NCBI GenBank assembly: GCA_005772765.1
Contig: SXIR01000033.1
Location: 1 to 41,614, forward strand
Reading direction: 5' to 3'
Origin: Actinomycetota bacterium
GTDB lineage: Bacteria; Actinomycetota; Acidimicrobiia; IMCC26256; PALSA-610
DNA length: 41,614 nt
Shown: positions 24,951 through 32,605 of the stretch, one piece after another
How positions within the stretch are numbered: position 1 is the stretch's first letter
Layout: each line of letters begins with the position of its first letter
Made by a program: the position numbers and the translations under genes
The notes under the pieces: model-generated
Seen by the model: only the letters and a program-made list of their open reading frames with translations
The model's database searches: none
What the model was told of the DNA's origin: nothing

Positions 24951-25646
24951 ATGAAACCGCTCGTGGGAGTCACTGCGCACCGCATCGTGGTGCAAGACGT
25001 CGACGACGTCGTCGCCATGCCGCACGAAGCCGTGGCGAGCTTCTATGTGCGCGCTCTGCACAAGGCTGGAGCGATCCCGGTGGTGTTGCCGGTGGTCGAC
25101 CCCGATGACCACGACGGGCTCGATCAACTGCTCGACCGCTTCGCTGCGATCGTGATCACGGGCGGAGCGGACGTCGACCCGACCAACTACGGCGCGCCAG
25201 TCGCGGCCGCATGCGGACCGGTCCAACCCGATCGCGATCGCATCGACCTTGCAGTCGCGCGATCGTGTCTCGCTCGGAACCAACCAACGCTGGCGATCTG
25301 TCGCGGCATCCAGGTCGTCAACGTGGCGCTCGGCGGCACACTCGTCCAGCACATCGACGATCACATGGTCGTCGAGCGCTACAACTCCGAGGTGCACGGG
25401 ATCTCGGTCGAACCGGGTTCGCGCCTCGCAACGATCATGGGCGTCACCGAGTACTGGTCGAACTCACTCCATCATCAGTGCCTCGACCGGCTCGGTGAGG
25501 GAGTCCGGGCGGTGGCCCATGCCGACGACGGGACCATCGAGGCCATCGAGATCGACCACGCCCCCAACGTCGTCGCGGTGCAATGGCACCCCGAGATGAT
25601 CCGCCACGACCCCGCACACCTCGCCCTGTTCCGCGCCCTGCATTGA
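24951..25646 (+). CDS. Class I glutamine-amidotransferase-like hydrolase (PuuD-like)
   Basis: A 231-residue cytosolic hydrolase of the peptidase C26 group. The nucleophile cysteine is in LAICRGIQVVNVALGG (C near residue 117), and the His/Glu of the triad are in VVAVQWHPE. ITGGADVDPTNYG and SLHHQ are further hallmarks of gamma-glutamyl-gamma-aminobutyrate hydrolases, which release glutamate from gamma-glutamylated amino acids. The ATG at 24951 is preceded by GAAGGA. It follows the GS-like ligase by 18 bases, so the pair can add and later remove a gamma-glutamyl group, as in the putrescine-utilisation pathway. The stop codon forms the first three bases of a 20-bp terminator stem. No amine oxidase or aldehyde dehydrogenase is adjacent. 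Confidence 0.88.
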   Translation: MKPLVGVTAHRIVVQDVDDVVAMPHEAVASFYVRALHKAGAIPVVLPVVDPDDHDGLDQLLDRFAAIVITGGADVDPTNYGAPVAAACGPVQPDRDRIDLAVARSCLARNQPTLAICRGIQVVNVALGGTLVQHIDDHMVVERYNSEVHGISVEPGSRLATIMGVTEYWSNSLHHQCLDRLGEGVRAVAHADDGTIEAIEIDHAPNVVAVQWHPEMIRHDPAHLALFRALH

Positions 25647-25688
25647 GGCGTCCTTTCGTTGCGAATACCGCAACGAAAGGACGCCTCA
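25644..25688. terminator. Bidirectional terminator: 20-bp perfect stem built on two stop codons
   Basis: Bases 25644-25663 and 25669-25688 are perfectly complementary over 20 bp around a 5-base loop (AATAC). The outer TGA on the plus strand is the stop of the PuuD-like gene; the outer TGA on the minus strand is the stop of the second P450. There is no long T tract. Convergent position and stability support two-way termination. Confidence 0.88.
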
Positions 25689-26882
25689 GTGGGCTTGCAG
25701 GGTCACCTCGGCTGCGGCGAGGCCGTAGACGAACGGGTTCGGCATCTCGATCACGGTGTCGGGCGTCAATGACCATTTCTGCACCCGCTGCAGGAACTCC
25801 TCGAAGAAGATCCGGATCTCGAGGCGCGCCAGGGATGCCCCCAGACAGAAGTGGGTTCCGAACCCGAACGCGATGTGGTTGTTCGGGTCGCGCGTCACAT
25901 CGAACCGGTCGGGCTCGTCGAAGTGCGCGCCGTCGCGGTTGGCCGAGGAATACATCAGGACAACTTGTTGGCCAGCTCGAATCGTCTCGCCACCGATCTC
26001 GTAGTCACGATTCGCGACTCGGCACATGTTGTGAATCGGCGTGACCCATCGGATGAACTCCTCCACGGCGACGGTGAGGTCGGCCCCCGCCCGCAGCTTC
26101 GCCAACGCTTCGGGCTGATGCAGGAGCTCGAGAATCGTGCGAGCGATCACTGTCCGAGTCGTCTCGGCCCCTCCGTCGAGGAGCAGCAGACAGTCGGAGA
26201 TCACCTCGTTGAGGCCGAACTCGTGCCCGGGGATCTCGGCCTGGGTCCACACCGACATGACATCGTCGGCCGGACACCGCTGCTTCTCCTCGTACAAGTC
26301 GGCGCAGGCTCCGGCGAACTCCATGGCCGCGACGATCCCGTCATCGTTGAGGTAGCGCGGCCCGCCGCCGAGCACGATCGTCGTCTCCGACCAGTGCTGC
26401 AGCTTTGGCCACATCTCGTCGGGGAAGCCGAGCAGGAGACCGATCATCATCGCCGGGAGCGGAGCTGCGAGGTCGTTGATGACATCGACCTTGCCCTTGG
26501 CCAGCGCATTGTCGATCAAGTGCGCGCAAACGTCGCGCACGTGGTCCTCCCACTTCCCCACCGCACGCGGCGTGAATCGACGGGCGACCAACATGCGGCG
26601 ACGGTTATGCAGGGGGTCGTCGAGGCCGATGATCGCCGCATCCGCGGGCAGATTCGGTCGATACCCGCCTTTGTTCTGGTCGGAGTTGATGAAGACGTCG
26701 TTGTGCTTTTCGATCTCGACGATGTGGTCGTAGCGCGAGACCCCCCACAACTCGTTGATGGAGTCCCAGTAGACCGGGGCGTGCTCACGCATCCACGCGT
26801 AGGTCGGGTACGGGTCGTTGACGTAGAAATCACCATCGAGCAGGTCGATGGCTCGGGCTCCAGCTCCCGCGGCGTCGCTCAT
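25686..26882 (-). CDS. Cytochrome P450 (CYP142-like)
   Basis: A 398-residue class I P450. Seen are LDDPLHNRRRMLVARRFTPRAV (C-helix), the I-helix LLLLDGGAETTRTV, EEFIR of the ExxR motif, CRVANRDYEIGGETIRAGQQVVLMYSSANRD, and the haem loop FGFGTHFCLGASLARLE with C346. The pattern GGAETTR plus FGFGTHFCLG is that of the CYP142-like group, whose mycobacterial member oxidises the cholesterol side chain; the substrate here is unproven. The ATG is at 26882. The 3' end shares a hairpin with the PuuD-like gene. It differs clearly from the P450 at 11134-12384, so the two are not a recent duplicate. No ferredoxin gene is adjacent. Confidence 0.91.
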   Translation of the reverse strand: MSDAAGAGARAIDLLDGDFYVNDPYPTYAWMREHAPVYWDSINELWGVSRYDHIVEIEKHNDVFINSDQNKGGYRPNLPADAAIIGLDDPLHNRRRMLVARRFTPRAVGKWEDHVRDVCAHLIDNALAKGKVDVINDLAAPLPAMMIGLLLGFPDEMWPKLQHWSETTIVLGGGPRYLNDDGIVAAMEFAGACADLYEEKQRCPADDVMSVWTQAEIPGHEFGLNEVISDCLLLLDGGAETTRTVIARTILELLHQPEALAKLRAGADLTVAVEEFIRWVTPIHNMCRVANRDYEIGGETIRAGQQVVLMYSSANRDGAHFDEPDRFDVTRDPNNHIAFGFGTHFCLGASLARLEIRIFFEEFLQRVQKWSLTPDTVIEMPNPFVYGLAAAEVTLQAH

Positions 26883-27029
26883 GGCGTCGATCTTCGCGCA
26901 CCTCGGGCGAACCAGCGGGACTCATGCCTCCAGGATCGGGACCTTCGACCCGCCGATCTGCCGCTTCGGAGGGCGAAGAATACAGAGGCAATCGAATGCC
27001 GATGCGCCCGAGACGGCTGGAGCCGAACC

Positions 27030-27506
27030 ATGACCATGATGGAAACACGCGGTCCTGCACCAAGCCCCCGTGACCGCGCCCGAATCGAGATCCTGCAACA
27101 CCACATCGACGACGAACGCGAAGCCATCGCTCGCTACGACGCACTCCTCGACGAGGTCGGGGATCGCTCCGTGCAATACCTCGTCGGAATGATCAGCGAC
27201 GACGAAGCCCGCCATCACGAGATGCTCCGAGAGATGCTCCATCACGCGCAGGCGCACGTGACCATGAGCGAGCAGCCTCCGCAGGTTCCCTGGCGGACAC
27301 GTCCCCGTGACCCGCACACCGTGCGGTACGCGGTCCGAGCGCTCCGCCGAATCGAACGACGCGACCTGCGCGAGTTGCGTTCGCTTCGTCGCCGGCTCCG
27401 GCGCGAACGCGATCATTCTTTTCTGCCGTTGCTCTGTGACTTGATGATCCACGACACCAAGAAGCACCTGCGAATCTTGCGCGACCTCGACACGATCTCT
27501 CGCTGA
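27030..27506 (+). CDS. Ferritin-like fold protein (putative)
   Basis: A 158-residue helical protein starting at the ATG at 27030. The first half contains helices with IDDEREAIARYDALL (E31, Y36) and MISDDEARHHEMLREML (E59, H62), the E...ExxH spacing of a ferritin-like carboxylate metal site. The second half repeats the idea loosely (IERRDLRELRSLRR, then MIHDTKKHLRIL with D142 and H146) and is very basic. A link of about 30 residues (QPPQVPWRTRPRD) joins the two. It might hold one di-iron site or be a non-catalytic relative. It stands alone, convergent with the TauD-type gene across a 14-bp tandem repeat. The extra open frame upstream of 27030 is antisense to the P450 and was ignored. Confidence 0.68.
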   Translation: MTMMETRGPAPSPRDRARIEILQHHIDDEREAIARYDALLDEVGDRSVQYLVGMISDDEARHHEMLREMLHHAQAHVTMSEQPPQVPWRTRPRDPHTVRYAVRALRRIERRDLRELRSLRRRLRRERDHSFLPLLCDLMIHDTKKHLRILRDLDTISR

Positions 27507-27539
27507 GTCCAGCGAGCGGCTCGGCGAACGCGCCGCGAC

Positions 27540-27623
27540 GAACCGTCGTCCCAGAACCGTCGTCCCAGAACCGTCGTCCCAGAACCGTCGTCCCAGAACC
27601 GTCGTCCCAGAACCGTCGTCTCA
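27540..27623. repeat. Tandem 14-bp repeat, six units
   Basis: Six head-to-tail copies of GAACCGTCGTCCCA occupy 84 bases. Five are identical; the sixth ends TCTCA. It fills the gap between the stop of the ferritin-like gene (27504-27506) and that of the TauD-type gene, whose TGA (27621-27623, minus) is the last triplet of unit six. There are no spacers, so it is not a CRISPR array. Confidence 0.95.
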
Positions 27624-28550
27624 GTCTGCGGCGCGCCCGCGGGGCGCCTCTCCCGCCACGGTCGTGCGCGTCATGAACCGTCGGTGTCCCGTGAAATCGG
27701 CCATGGCCATGTGCTGCACGCACCGATTGTCCCAGAAGGCAAGATCACCGGCGCTCCAACGCCACCGGATCGTGAACGCATCCTGCGTGGAGTGTGCGAA
27801 CAGGAAGTCGAGCAACGGGCGTTGTTCGTGCTGGTGGAAGCCGCCAAGCGCAATCGTGTACTGCTGATTGACGTAGAGGCACTCCCGACCGGTCTCGCCG
27901 TGCGTGCGAACCACAGGATGGGCTTGTTCGCGCAGTGCCTCGTCGGAGGTCGTGACCTTCATACCCTTGAACAGGTCGTGCACTGCCTGCATCTTCGGTG
28001 CGTAGCCGTCACGAGCCGAATGCACGCCAACGAGCCCGCGCAGCATCGATTGCATCGCATCCGACAGCGCTGCAAAGGCGTGGTACTGGTTCGCCCACAG
28101 CGTGTCGCCCCCGAAGGGCGGAACCTCGACGGCGTAGAGCAACGAGCCGAAAGGTGGTTCGGGTAAGAACGAGAAGTCCGAGTGCCACAGCGAACCGAAC
28201 CCGAACCGTTGACGTTCCTCGGCTTCGCGCACGACCGCGATGACCTCGGGATGGTCGGCCACGGGTTCGACGAACGGCACCGGCGAGTAGGGACCGAAAC
28301 GGCGCGAGAACCGCACCTGCTGGTCGGGGGTCAGGTGCTGGCCCCGAAAGAAGACGACGTGATGGTCGAGTACGGCTCGGCGGATCTCGCTCACGACCTC
28401 GTCGTCGAGTTCCTGGGAGAGATCGACGTTGCTGATCACCGCGCCTCCGGCACCCGACCAGCGTTCGACGCCGATGCGCCGATAGGTCACAGTCGGCGGA
28501 GCCGCGGCCACGGGCACCAGTTCCTCGGGCATCGTCTGCATCGGGGTCAT
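27621..28550 (-). CDS. TauD/TfdA-family Fe(II)/2-oxoglutarate dioxygenase
   Basis: A 309-residue cytosolic dioxygenase. The metal triad is H123 and D125 in LWHSDFSFL and H280 in WDNRCVQHMA; R291 or R295 in HRRFMTRTTV binds 2-oxoglutarate. VVFFRGQHLTPDQQVRFSRRFG near residue 65 and GGDTLWANQYHAF near 147 are further family features. Members release sulfite from taurine or alkylsulfates, or cleave aryloxyacids and similar compounds. With a sulfatase in the window, use of organosulfur compounds is possible but unproven. The ATG at 28550 was taken; ATGs 3 and 6 codons later are possible. The last codon runs into the 14-bp tandem repeat. It is divergent from the amidohydrolase with only 35 bases between starts. 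Confidence 0.9.
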   Translation of the reverse strand: MTPMQTMPEELVPVAAAPPTVTYRRIGVERWSGAGGAVISNVDLSQELDDEVVSEIRRAVLDHHVVFFRGQHLTPDQQVRFSRRFGPYSPVPFVEPVADHPEVIAVVREAEERQRFGFGSLWHSDFSFLPEPPFGSLLYAVEVPPFGGDTLWANQYHAFAALSDAMQSMLRGLVGVHSARDGYAPKMQAVHDLFKGMKVTTSDEALREQAHPVVRTHGETGRECLYVNQQYTIALGGFHQHEQRPLLDFLFAHSTQDAFTIRWRWSAGDLAFWDNRCVQHMAMADFTGHRRFMTRTTVAGEAPRGRAAD

Positions 28551-28560
28551 GGTCGCAAGT

Positions 28561-28576
28561 GTACGAACCGCCGTAC
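28561..28576. promoter_or_regulatory. Possible operator between dioxygenase and amidohydrolase
   Basis: GTACG (28561-28565) and CGTAC (28572-28576) form an inverted repeat with a 6-base spacer, centred in the 35-base gap between the two divergent start codons. A protein bound there could control both genes. The arms are short, so chance is possible. Confidence 0.3.
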
Positions 28577-28585
28577 GATGCGGTC

Positions 28586-30334
28586 ATGGCGAGAACCCTG
28601 GTTCGTAACGGCCTGCTGGTCAACGGCACGGGCGCGCCCGCACACGTCGCTGACCTGGTGATCGACGGTGAGCACATCGCCGAGGTCGGGCGCGGCCTAC
28701 GACCTGACGGCATCGACGCGACGATCGACGCCGGCGGCCTCATCGTGACACCCGGGTTCGTCGACATCCACACGCACTTCGACGGCCAGGTCACCTGGGA
28801 TCCGATTGTCGCGCCCAGCAGCATCCACGGGGTCACGAGCCTCGTCATGGGGAATTGCGGTGTCGGCTTCGCGCCGGCTCGCCCCAGCGACGCCGATCAC
28901 GAGTGGCTCATCGGACTCCTCGAAGGTGTCGAAGACATCCCCGGCACGGCGCTGGCCGAAGGGCTCACCTGGGATTGGGAGACCTTCTCCGATTACCTCG
29001 ACGCGCTCGACCGCCGGTCGTGGACGCTCGATGTCGCGACCCAGGTCGCGCACGCTCCACTGCGCGCGTACGTAATGGGACGCCGAGGCGCCGACCCCGA
29101 CGAGGCCCCCACCGACGACGAACTGCGAATGATGTACGAACACACCCTCGACGCGGTGCAAGCTGGCGCGCTCGGCTTCACCACCTCGCGGACGTATGTG
29201 CATCGGACGCGAGACGGCAGCGCGCTGGGGACGCGTTTCTCCTCGGCGGACGAACTCATCGCCATTGCCTCGGCACTGCGCGACGCGGGGACGGGCGTGA
29301 TCCAAATGATCAGCGACGCCTACCAGTCGACCGATACCGACTTCGCGTACGCCGAACTCGACCTGATGCGCGAACTCGCTCGTGCGGTGCGTCGGCCGCT
29401 CAGCATGACCGTGCAACAGAATCTCGACACCCCCGATCGGTGGCGGGAGATGCTCGACTTCGCGGCAGGTTGTCGCGCCGAAGGACTCGACGTGAAGGCT
29501 CAGGTTGCGCCGCGCCCGATTGGCCTCCTCTCGGGCTACACCGCTGGCGTCCATCCCTTCATGCTCTGTTCGGCGTATCACGAAGTCGCGTCACTGCCGC
29601 TCGCCGAACGCGTGGTGGCGCTCCGCGACCCCGAGCGGCGTGCGCGCGTCATCGGCCAGCATGGCGCCCCGCACGACGGCATGGTCGGCCAGATCACCCA
29701 TAGCTGGGATCTGCTGTTTCCCCTGACCGATCCGGTCGACTACGAACCCAGTCCCGAAGCGTCGGTCGCCGGAATCGCTGCACGCGAGGGTCGTGCACCC
29801 ACCGAAGTGGCCTACGACCTCCTGCTCCAACACGACGGCACACAGTTGCTGTACCTCCCGTTGTTCAACTATGCCCGCCGCGACCTCAGCGACACGCGCG
29901 AGATGCTCGTGTCGAACGACGTCGTGCTCGGACTCTCCGATGCCGGAGCGCACTGCGGTGTGATCTGCGACGGGTCCATGCCGACGACCGCGCTCGCACT
30001 TTGGACCCATCGTCGACGCGGCGACGGCCTCCCCCTCGAACGAATGGTGCATCACCTGACCCAGCGGACTGCGCGCCACGTCGGATGGAACGATCGCGGC
30101 GTCCTCGCACCGGGAATGCTGGCCGACATCAACGTGATCGATCTGGATGCGCTCGGCGCGCACCCGCCGACGATCGTGCACGACCTCCCCGCCGGCGGGC
30201 GGCGCCTCATGCAGACCGCCAGCGGGTACCGCCACACGTTCAAACGAGGAGTCGAGACCTTCCGCGACGGCAACGCGACCGGGGCGCTCCCCGGCCGACT
30301 CGTTCGGGGCGCTCAGGCGGCGTCATCCGCCTGA
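28586..30334 (+). CDS. N-acyl-D-amino-acid deacylase-type amidohydrolase
   Basis: A 582-residue metal-dependent hydrolase of the amidohydrolase 3 / D-aminoacylase group. The N-terminal small beta-sandwich (TLVRNGLLVNGTGAPAHVADLVIDGEHIAEVG) leads into the metal-binding TPGFVDIHTHFDGQVTWDP (H62, H64). VTSLVMGNCGVGFAP follows, and LGLSDAGAHCGVICDGSMPTT near residue 455 gives the late Asp/His site. The C-terminal APGMLADINVIDLDALGAH closes the sandwich. Such enzymes remove N-acyl groups from D-amino acids or open related ring amides. The ATG at 28586 starts the first strand; the frame is open nine codons further upstream into the intergenic gap. It is divergent from the TauD-type gene. Confidence 0.88.
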   Translation: MARTLVRNGLLVNGTGAPAHVADLVIDGEHIAEVGRGLRPDGIDATIDAGGLIVTPGFVDIHTHFDGQVTWDPIVAPSSIHGVTSLVMGNCGVGFAPARPSDADHEWLIGLLEGVEDIPGTALAEGLTWDWETFSDYLDALDRRSWTLDVATQVAHAPLRAYVMGRRGADPDEAPTDDELRMMYEHTLDAVQAGALGFTTSRTYVHRTRDGSALGTRFSSADELIAIASALRDAGTGVIQMISDAYQSTDTDFAYAELDLMRELARAVRRPLSMTVQQNLDTPDRWREMLDFAAGCRAEGLDVKAQVAPRPIGLLSGYTAGVHPFMLCSAYHEVASLPLAERVVALRDPERRARVIGQHGAPHDGMVGQITHSWDLLFPLTDPVDYEPSPEASVAGIAAREGRAPTEVAYDLLLQHDGTQLLYLPLFNYARRDLSDTREMLVSNDVVLGLSDAGAHCGVICDGSMPTTALALWTHRRRGDGLPLERMVHHLTQRTARHVGWNDRGVLAPGMLADINVIDLDALGAHPPTIVHDLPAGGRRLMQTASGYRHTFKRGVETFRDGNATGALPGRLVRGAQAASSA

Positions 30335-30444
30335 GCAACCGTTCGACCGGCATGCCGGCGGCGTCGCGCACCACGCCTCCTTCGGCCGCGATGTCGCGCG
30401 TCTAGGTTCGACCGATCGCTGTCCTCCTCGCACTCGCGTCGGCG

Positions 30445-31695
30445 TTGACCTACGGCACCGCCGACTTCTTCGGCGGCGTCGCGACGCGACGCGCGAATCG
30501 AGTGCTCAGCGTTGTGCTGACGACCCAAACCGCCGGGCTCATCTTCGTCCTCCTCGTGCTGCCGTTCGTGGAGGGCACCTTGCTCGCCCGCGATGCCGCC
30601 ATCGCCGCACTCGGTGGTCTCGGTGGCGTGCTCGGTCTGCTCTGCTTCTACCGCAGCTTGGCGATCGGCCCGATGAGCATCGCCGCGCCGCTCTCGGCCG
30701 TGCTGGCCGCGTTGGTTCCGCTCGGCACCGGTTTGGCCCTCGGCGAACGACCCGACGCAATCGCATGGGTCGGGATCCCGCTCGCGCTGGTGGCCATCGT
30801 GTTGTTCTCTCGCGAACCCGACGACAGCAAGGCGGCGGGCGCCAACTCGCGCGTCATCGTCTTGGCCGTGCTCGCCGGGATCGGGTTCGGTGGGTTCTTC
30901 GTCGCACTCGACAAGGTCAGCGCCGACGCTGGGCTGTGGCCGGTCGTGATCGGTCGGGCGGTCTCGGCGCTCGCCGTGGGAATCGTCGTGATCGCCACCA
31001 AGTCACCCGCGCGACTCGGACGATCCGCGTTCCCGGTGGCCCTCGTCTGTGGCGTGTTCGACACGCTCGCCAACGTCTTCATTCTGCTGGCCAACCGCGA
31101 AGGCGATCTGTCGACCGTCGCGGTGGTGTCGTCGTTGTACCCGGCCGCGACTGTCAGCCTCGCGCTCGTCGTGCTCCACGAACCATTCACGCGAGCCCGC
31201 CAACTGGCCGCGGCGGCGGCGCTCGGCGCCGTGACGTTGATCGCGCTGGGCCAGGGCGCGGAGGCAACCGACGCTTCGCCCGAAACCAAGTCGCGACAAA
31301 TCGACGTCGCGGACCGGGGCGCCGCGGTGATGGGGTTCGACCTGAAGACAACGACGCACGTGTTTCGAGAGAACGATTTCGGCGGCGAACAGACCGTGAC
31401 CGCTGATGACCCGAACGACACCATCGAGATCGCCAACATCCGATCCCATCTCGCGGCTGTGGCTGTCCGCTTCGGCGACGGCGACTTCTCGGATCCGGGC
31501 CACATCCACGGCGACGACATGCCGGGACTTGTCGAGCTCGGCGCGGCTGGCGACGCGCTCGACGTTGCGTACGTCGAGGTCGACGCAGGTGCTCGCATCA
31601 TCTACCGGAGCGATCGACCGGACGTCGTCGACGCGATTCACCGGTGGTTCGCCGCGCAGCGGCGCGATCACGGCGATCACGCCTCGGGCGGTTGA
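30445..31695 (+). CDS. EamA/DMT-type transporter fused to a soluble C-terminal domain; anomalous start
   Basis: Residues 1-272 (from the TTG at 30445) are an EamA-like permease with about nine visible helices, beginning within TYGTADFFGGVATRR, the end of the usual first helix. Residues ~284-416 are a separate soluble domain, VADRGAAVMGFDLKTTTHVF...GDFSDPGHIHGDDMPGL...RSDRPDVVDAIHRWFAAQRRDHGDHA, seen elsewhere as a stand-alone protein often labelled (doubtfully) aspartate carbamoyltransferase. The join is in frame. The first helix clearly starts further upstream (ATC 30415: IAVLLALASAL), but no ATG, GTG or TTG exists there before an in-frame TAG at 30403; an ATG at 30391 lies beyond that stop. 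A rare ATC start, a lost start codon or a sequence error is possible. The 3' end overlaps the next gene by 19 bases, convergently. Confidence 0.75.
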   Translation: MTYGTADFFGGVATRRANRVLSVVLTTQTAGLIFVLLVLPFVEGTLLARDAAIAALGGLGGVLGLLCFYRSLAIGPMSIAAPLSAVLAALVPLGTGLALGERPDAIAWVGIPLALVAIVLFSREPDDSKAAGANSRVIVLAVLAGIGFGGFFVALDKVSADAGLWPVVIGRAVSALAVGIVVIATKSPARLGRSAFPVALVCGVFDTLANVFILLANREGDLSTVAVVSSLYPAATVSLALVVLHEPFTRARQLAAAAALGAVTLIALGQGAEATDASPETKSRQIDVADRGAAVMGFDLKTTTHVFRENDFGGEQTVTADDPNDTIEIANIRSHLAAVAVRFGDGDFSDPGHIHGDDMPGLVELGAAGDALDVAYVEVDAGARIIYRSDRPDVVDAIHRWFAAQRRDHGDHASGG

Positions 31696-32552
31696 GCTCC
31701 CAGCCCGGCGAGCAGGCCCGATTCGACGATCGCCTTCGCCAACGGGCGCGCCGCACGTCGAAGTGACGCACAGCCATCGGGTCCGAGCACCGCGTACGGG
31801 GCCGAGGCCAGCCGGTCGGTATCGCGCTCGATCTGCGCACGGAGTTCGCGACCGGCGTGGGTGAACGCACCCGAGCCATCGACCAGGTCGCGATCGGCCA
31901 GCCGCACAATCGCGGCTTCCCATTCGTCGTCCGACCAGGCACGGGTGGCCTGGAGCGCTCGCCGCGGGACCTCGCCGGACGCGGCGTGCAGCACGAGCGC
32001 GTCGAGCCCGGTGAGCTCCGCACTCAACAGCAGCGCGATGTGGCCGTCACCCCGGAACTCGCGCAGCAACGTTTGCGCGTGCCACAACACCAGATGCGGT
32101 TCGTCCGGCCATGCCAGCGCGGCGTGGCCGGCGAACAGAGCCCGACCTTCGCTCGCGAGCATCGCCGAACGCGCGGCGATGCTCGCGAGCTTCGCTGCCG
32201 CTGCGACCTCGTCGCTGTCGATCCATGGTCCTCCCGCACGACGCAACGCGGCATCAGCGGCGACCAGACGAGCCCGACACATCGCTTCGGGGGTCGCAGA
32301 AGACCACGCGGCTTGCATCGCCGAACGCACCAAGTCCGGGTGGAAGTTGAAGAAGGCGGCAACGACCACCTCTGCGCTGACGGCGCCCATTGGCGCCGCG
32401 CGCGACGCGAAGTAGCCGGTGCGACCGGTGACCCCAATCGCCGCGTAAGCGTCCGTCGCCTCGGGCGCGAAGTAGATCATGCCGTGAATCGGCTCCAGGG
32501 TCCGCCACGTCTGTCGGGCGATGATCGGGTCGAAGGCAGGCACGGCACGCAT
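31677..32552 (-). CDS. SCO6745-family protein
   Basis: A 291-residue soluble protein of the actinobacterial SCO6745 family, recognised from TWRTLEPIHGMIYFAPEATDAYAAIGVTGRTGYFASRAAPMGAVSAEVVVAAFFNFHPDLVRSAM at the N terminus and GHAALAWPDEPHLVLWHAQTLLREFRGDGHIALLLSAELTGLDALVLHAASG in the middle. The last third (WSDDEWEAAIVRLADRDLVDGSGAFTHAGRELRAQIERDTDRLA) is a winged-helix-like segment. The biochemical role of the family is not established. The start is the ATG at 32552. Its 3' end overlaps the transporter gene tail-to-tail. The divergent aminotransferase begins 54 bases from its start. Confidence 0.87.
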   Translation of the reverse strand: MRAVPAFDPIIARQTWRTLEPIHGMIYFAPEATDAYAAIGVTGRTGYFASRAAPMGAVSAEVVVAAFFNFHPDLVRSAMQAAWSSATPEAMCRARLVAADAALRRAGGPWIDSDEVAAAAKLASIAARSAMLASEGRALFAGHAALAWPDEPHLVLWHAQTLLREFRGDGHIALLLSAELTGLDALVLHAASGEVPRRALQATRAWSDDEWEAAIVRLADRDLVDGSGAFTHAGRELRAQIERDTDRLASAPYAVLGPDGCASLRRAARPLAKAIVESGLLAGLGAQPPEA

Positions 32553-32605
32553 CCTCGCACGCTGACCATGAGGCCGTGCGTCGCTCGGACGGGCAGAATG
32601 CTGCC

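Noticed and set aside
25851-27029. Extension of the ferritin-like gene upstream
   Set aside because: The open frame is antisense to the second P450; the helical protein starts at 27030.
27540-27623. CRISPR array
   Set aside because: The six 14-base units are contiguous, with no unique spacers and no cas genes nearby.
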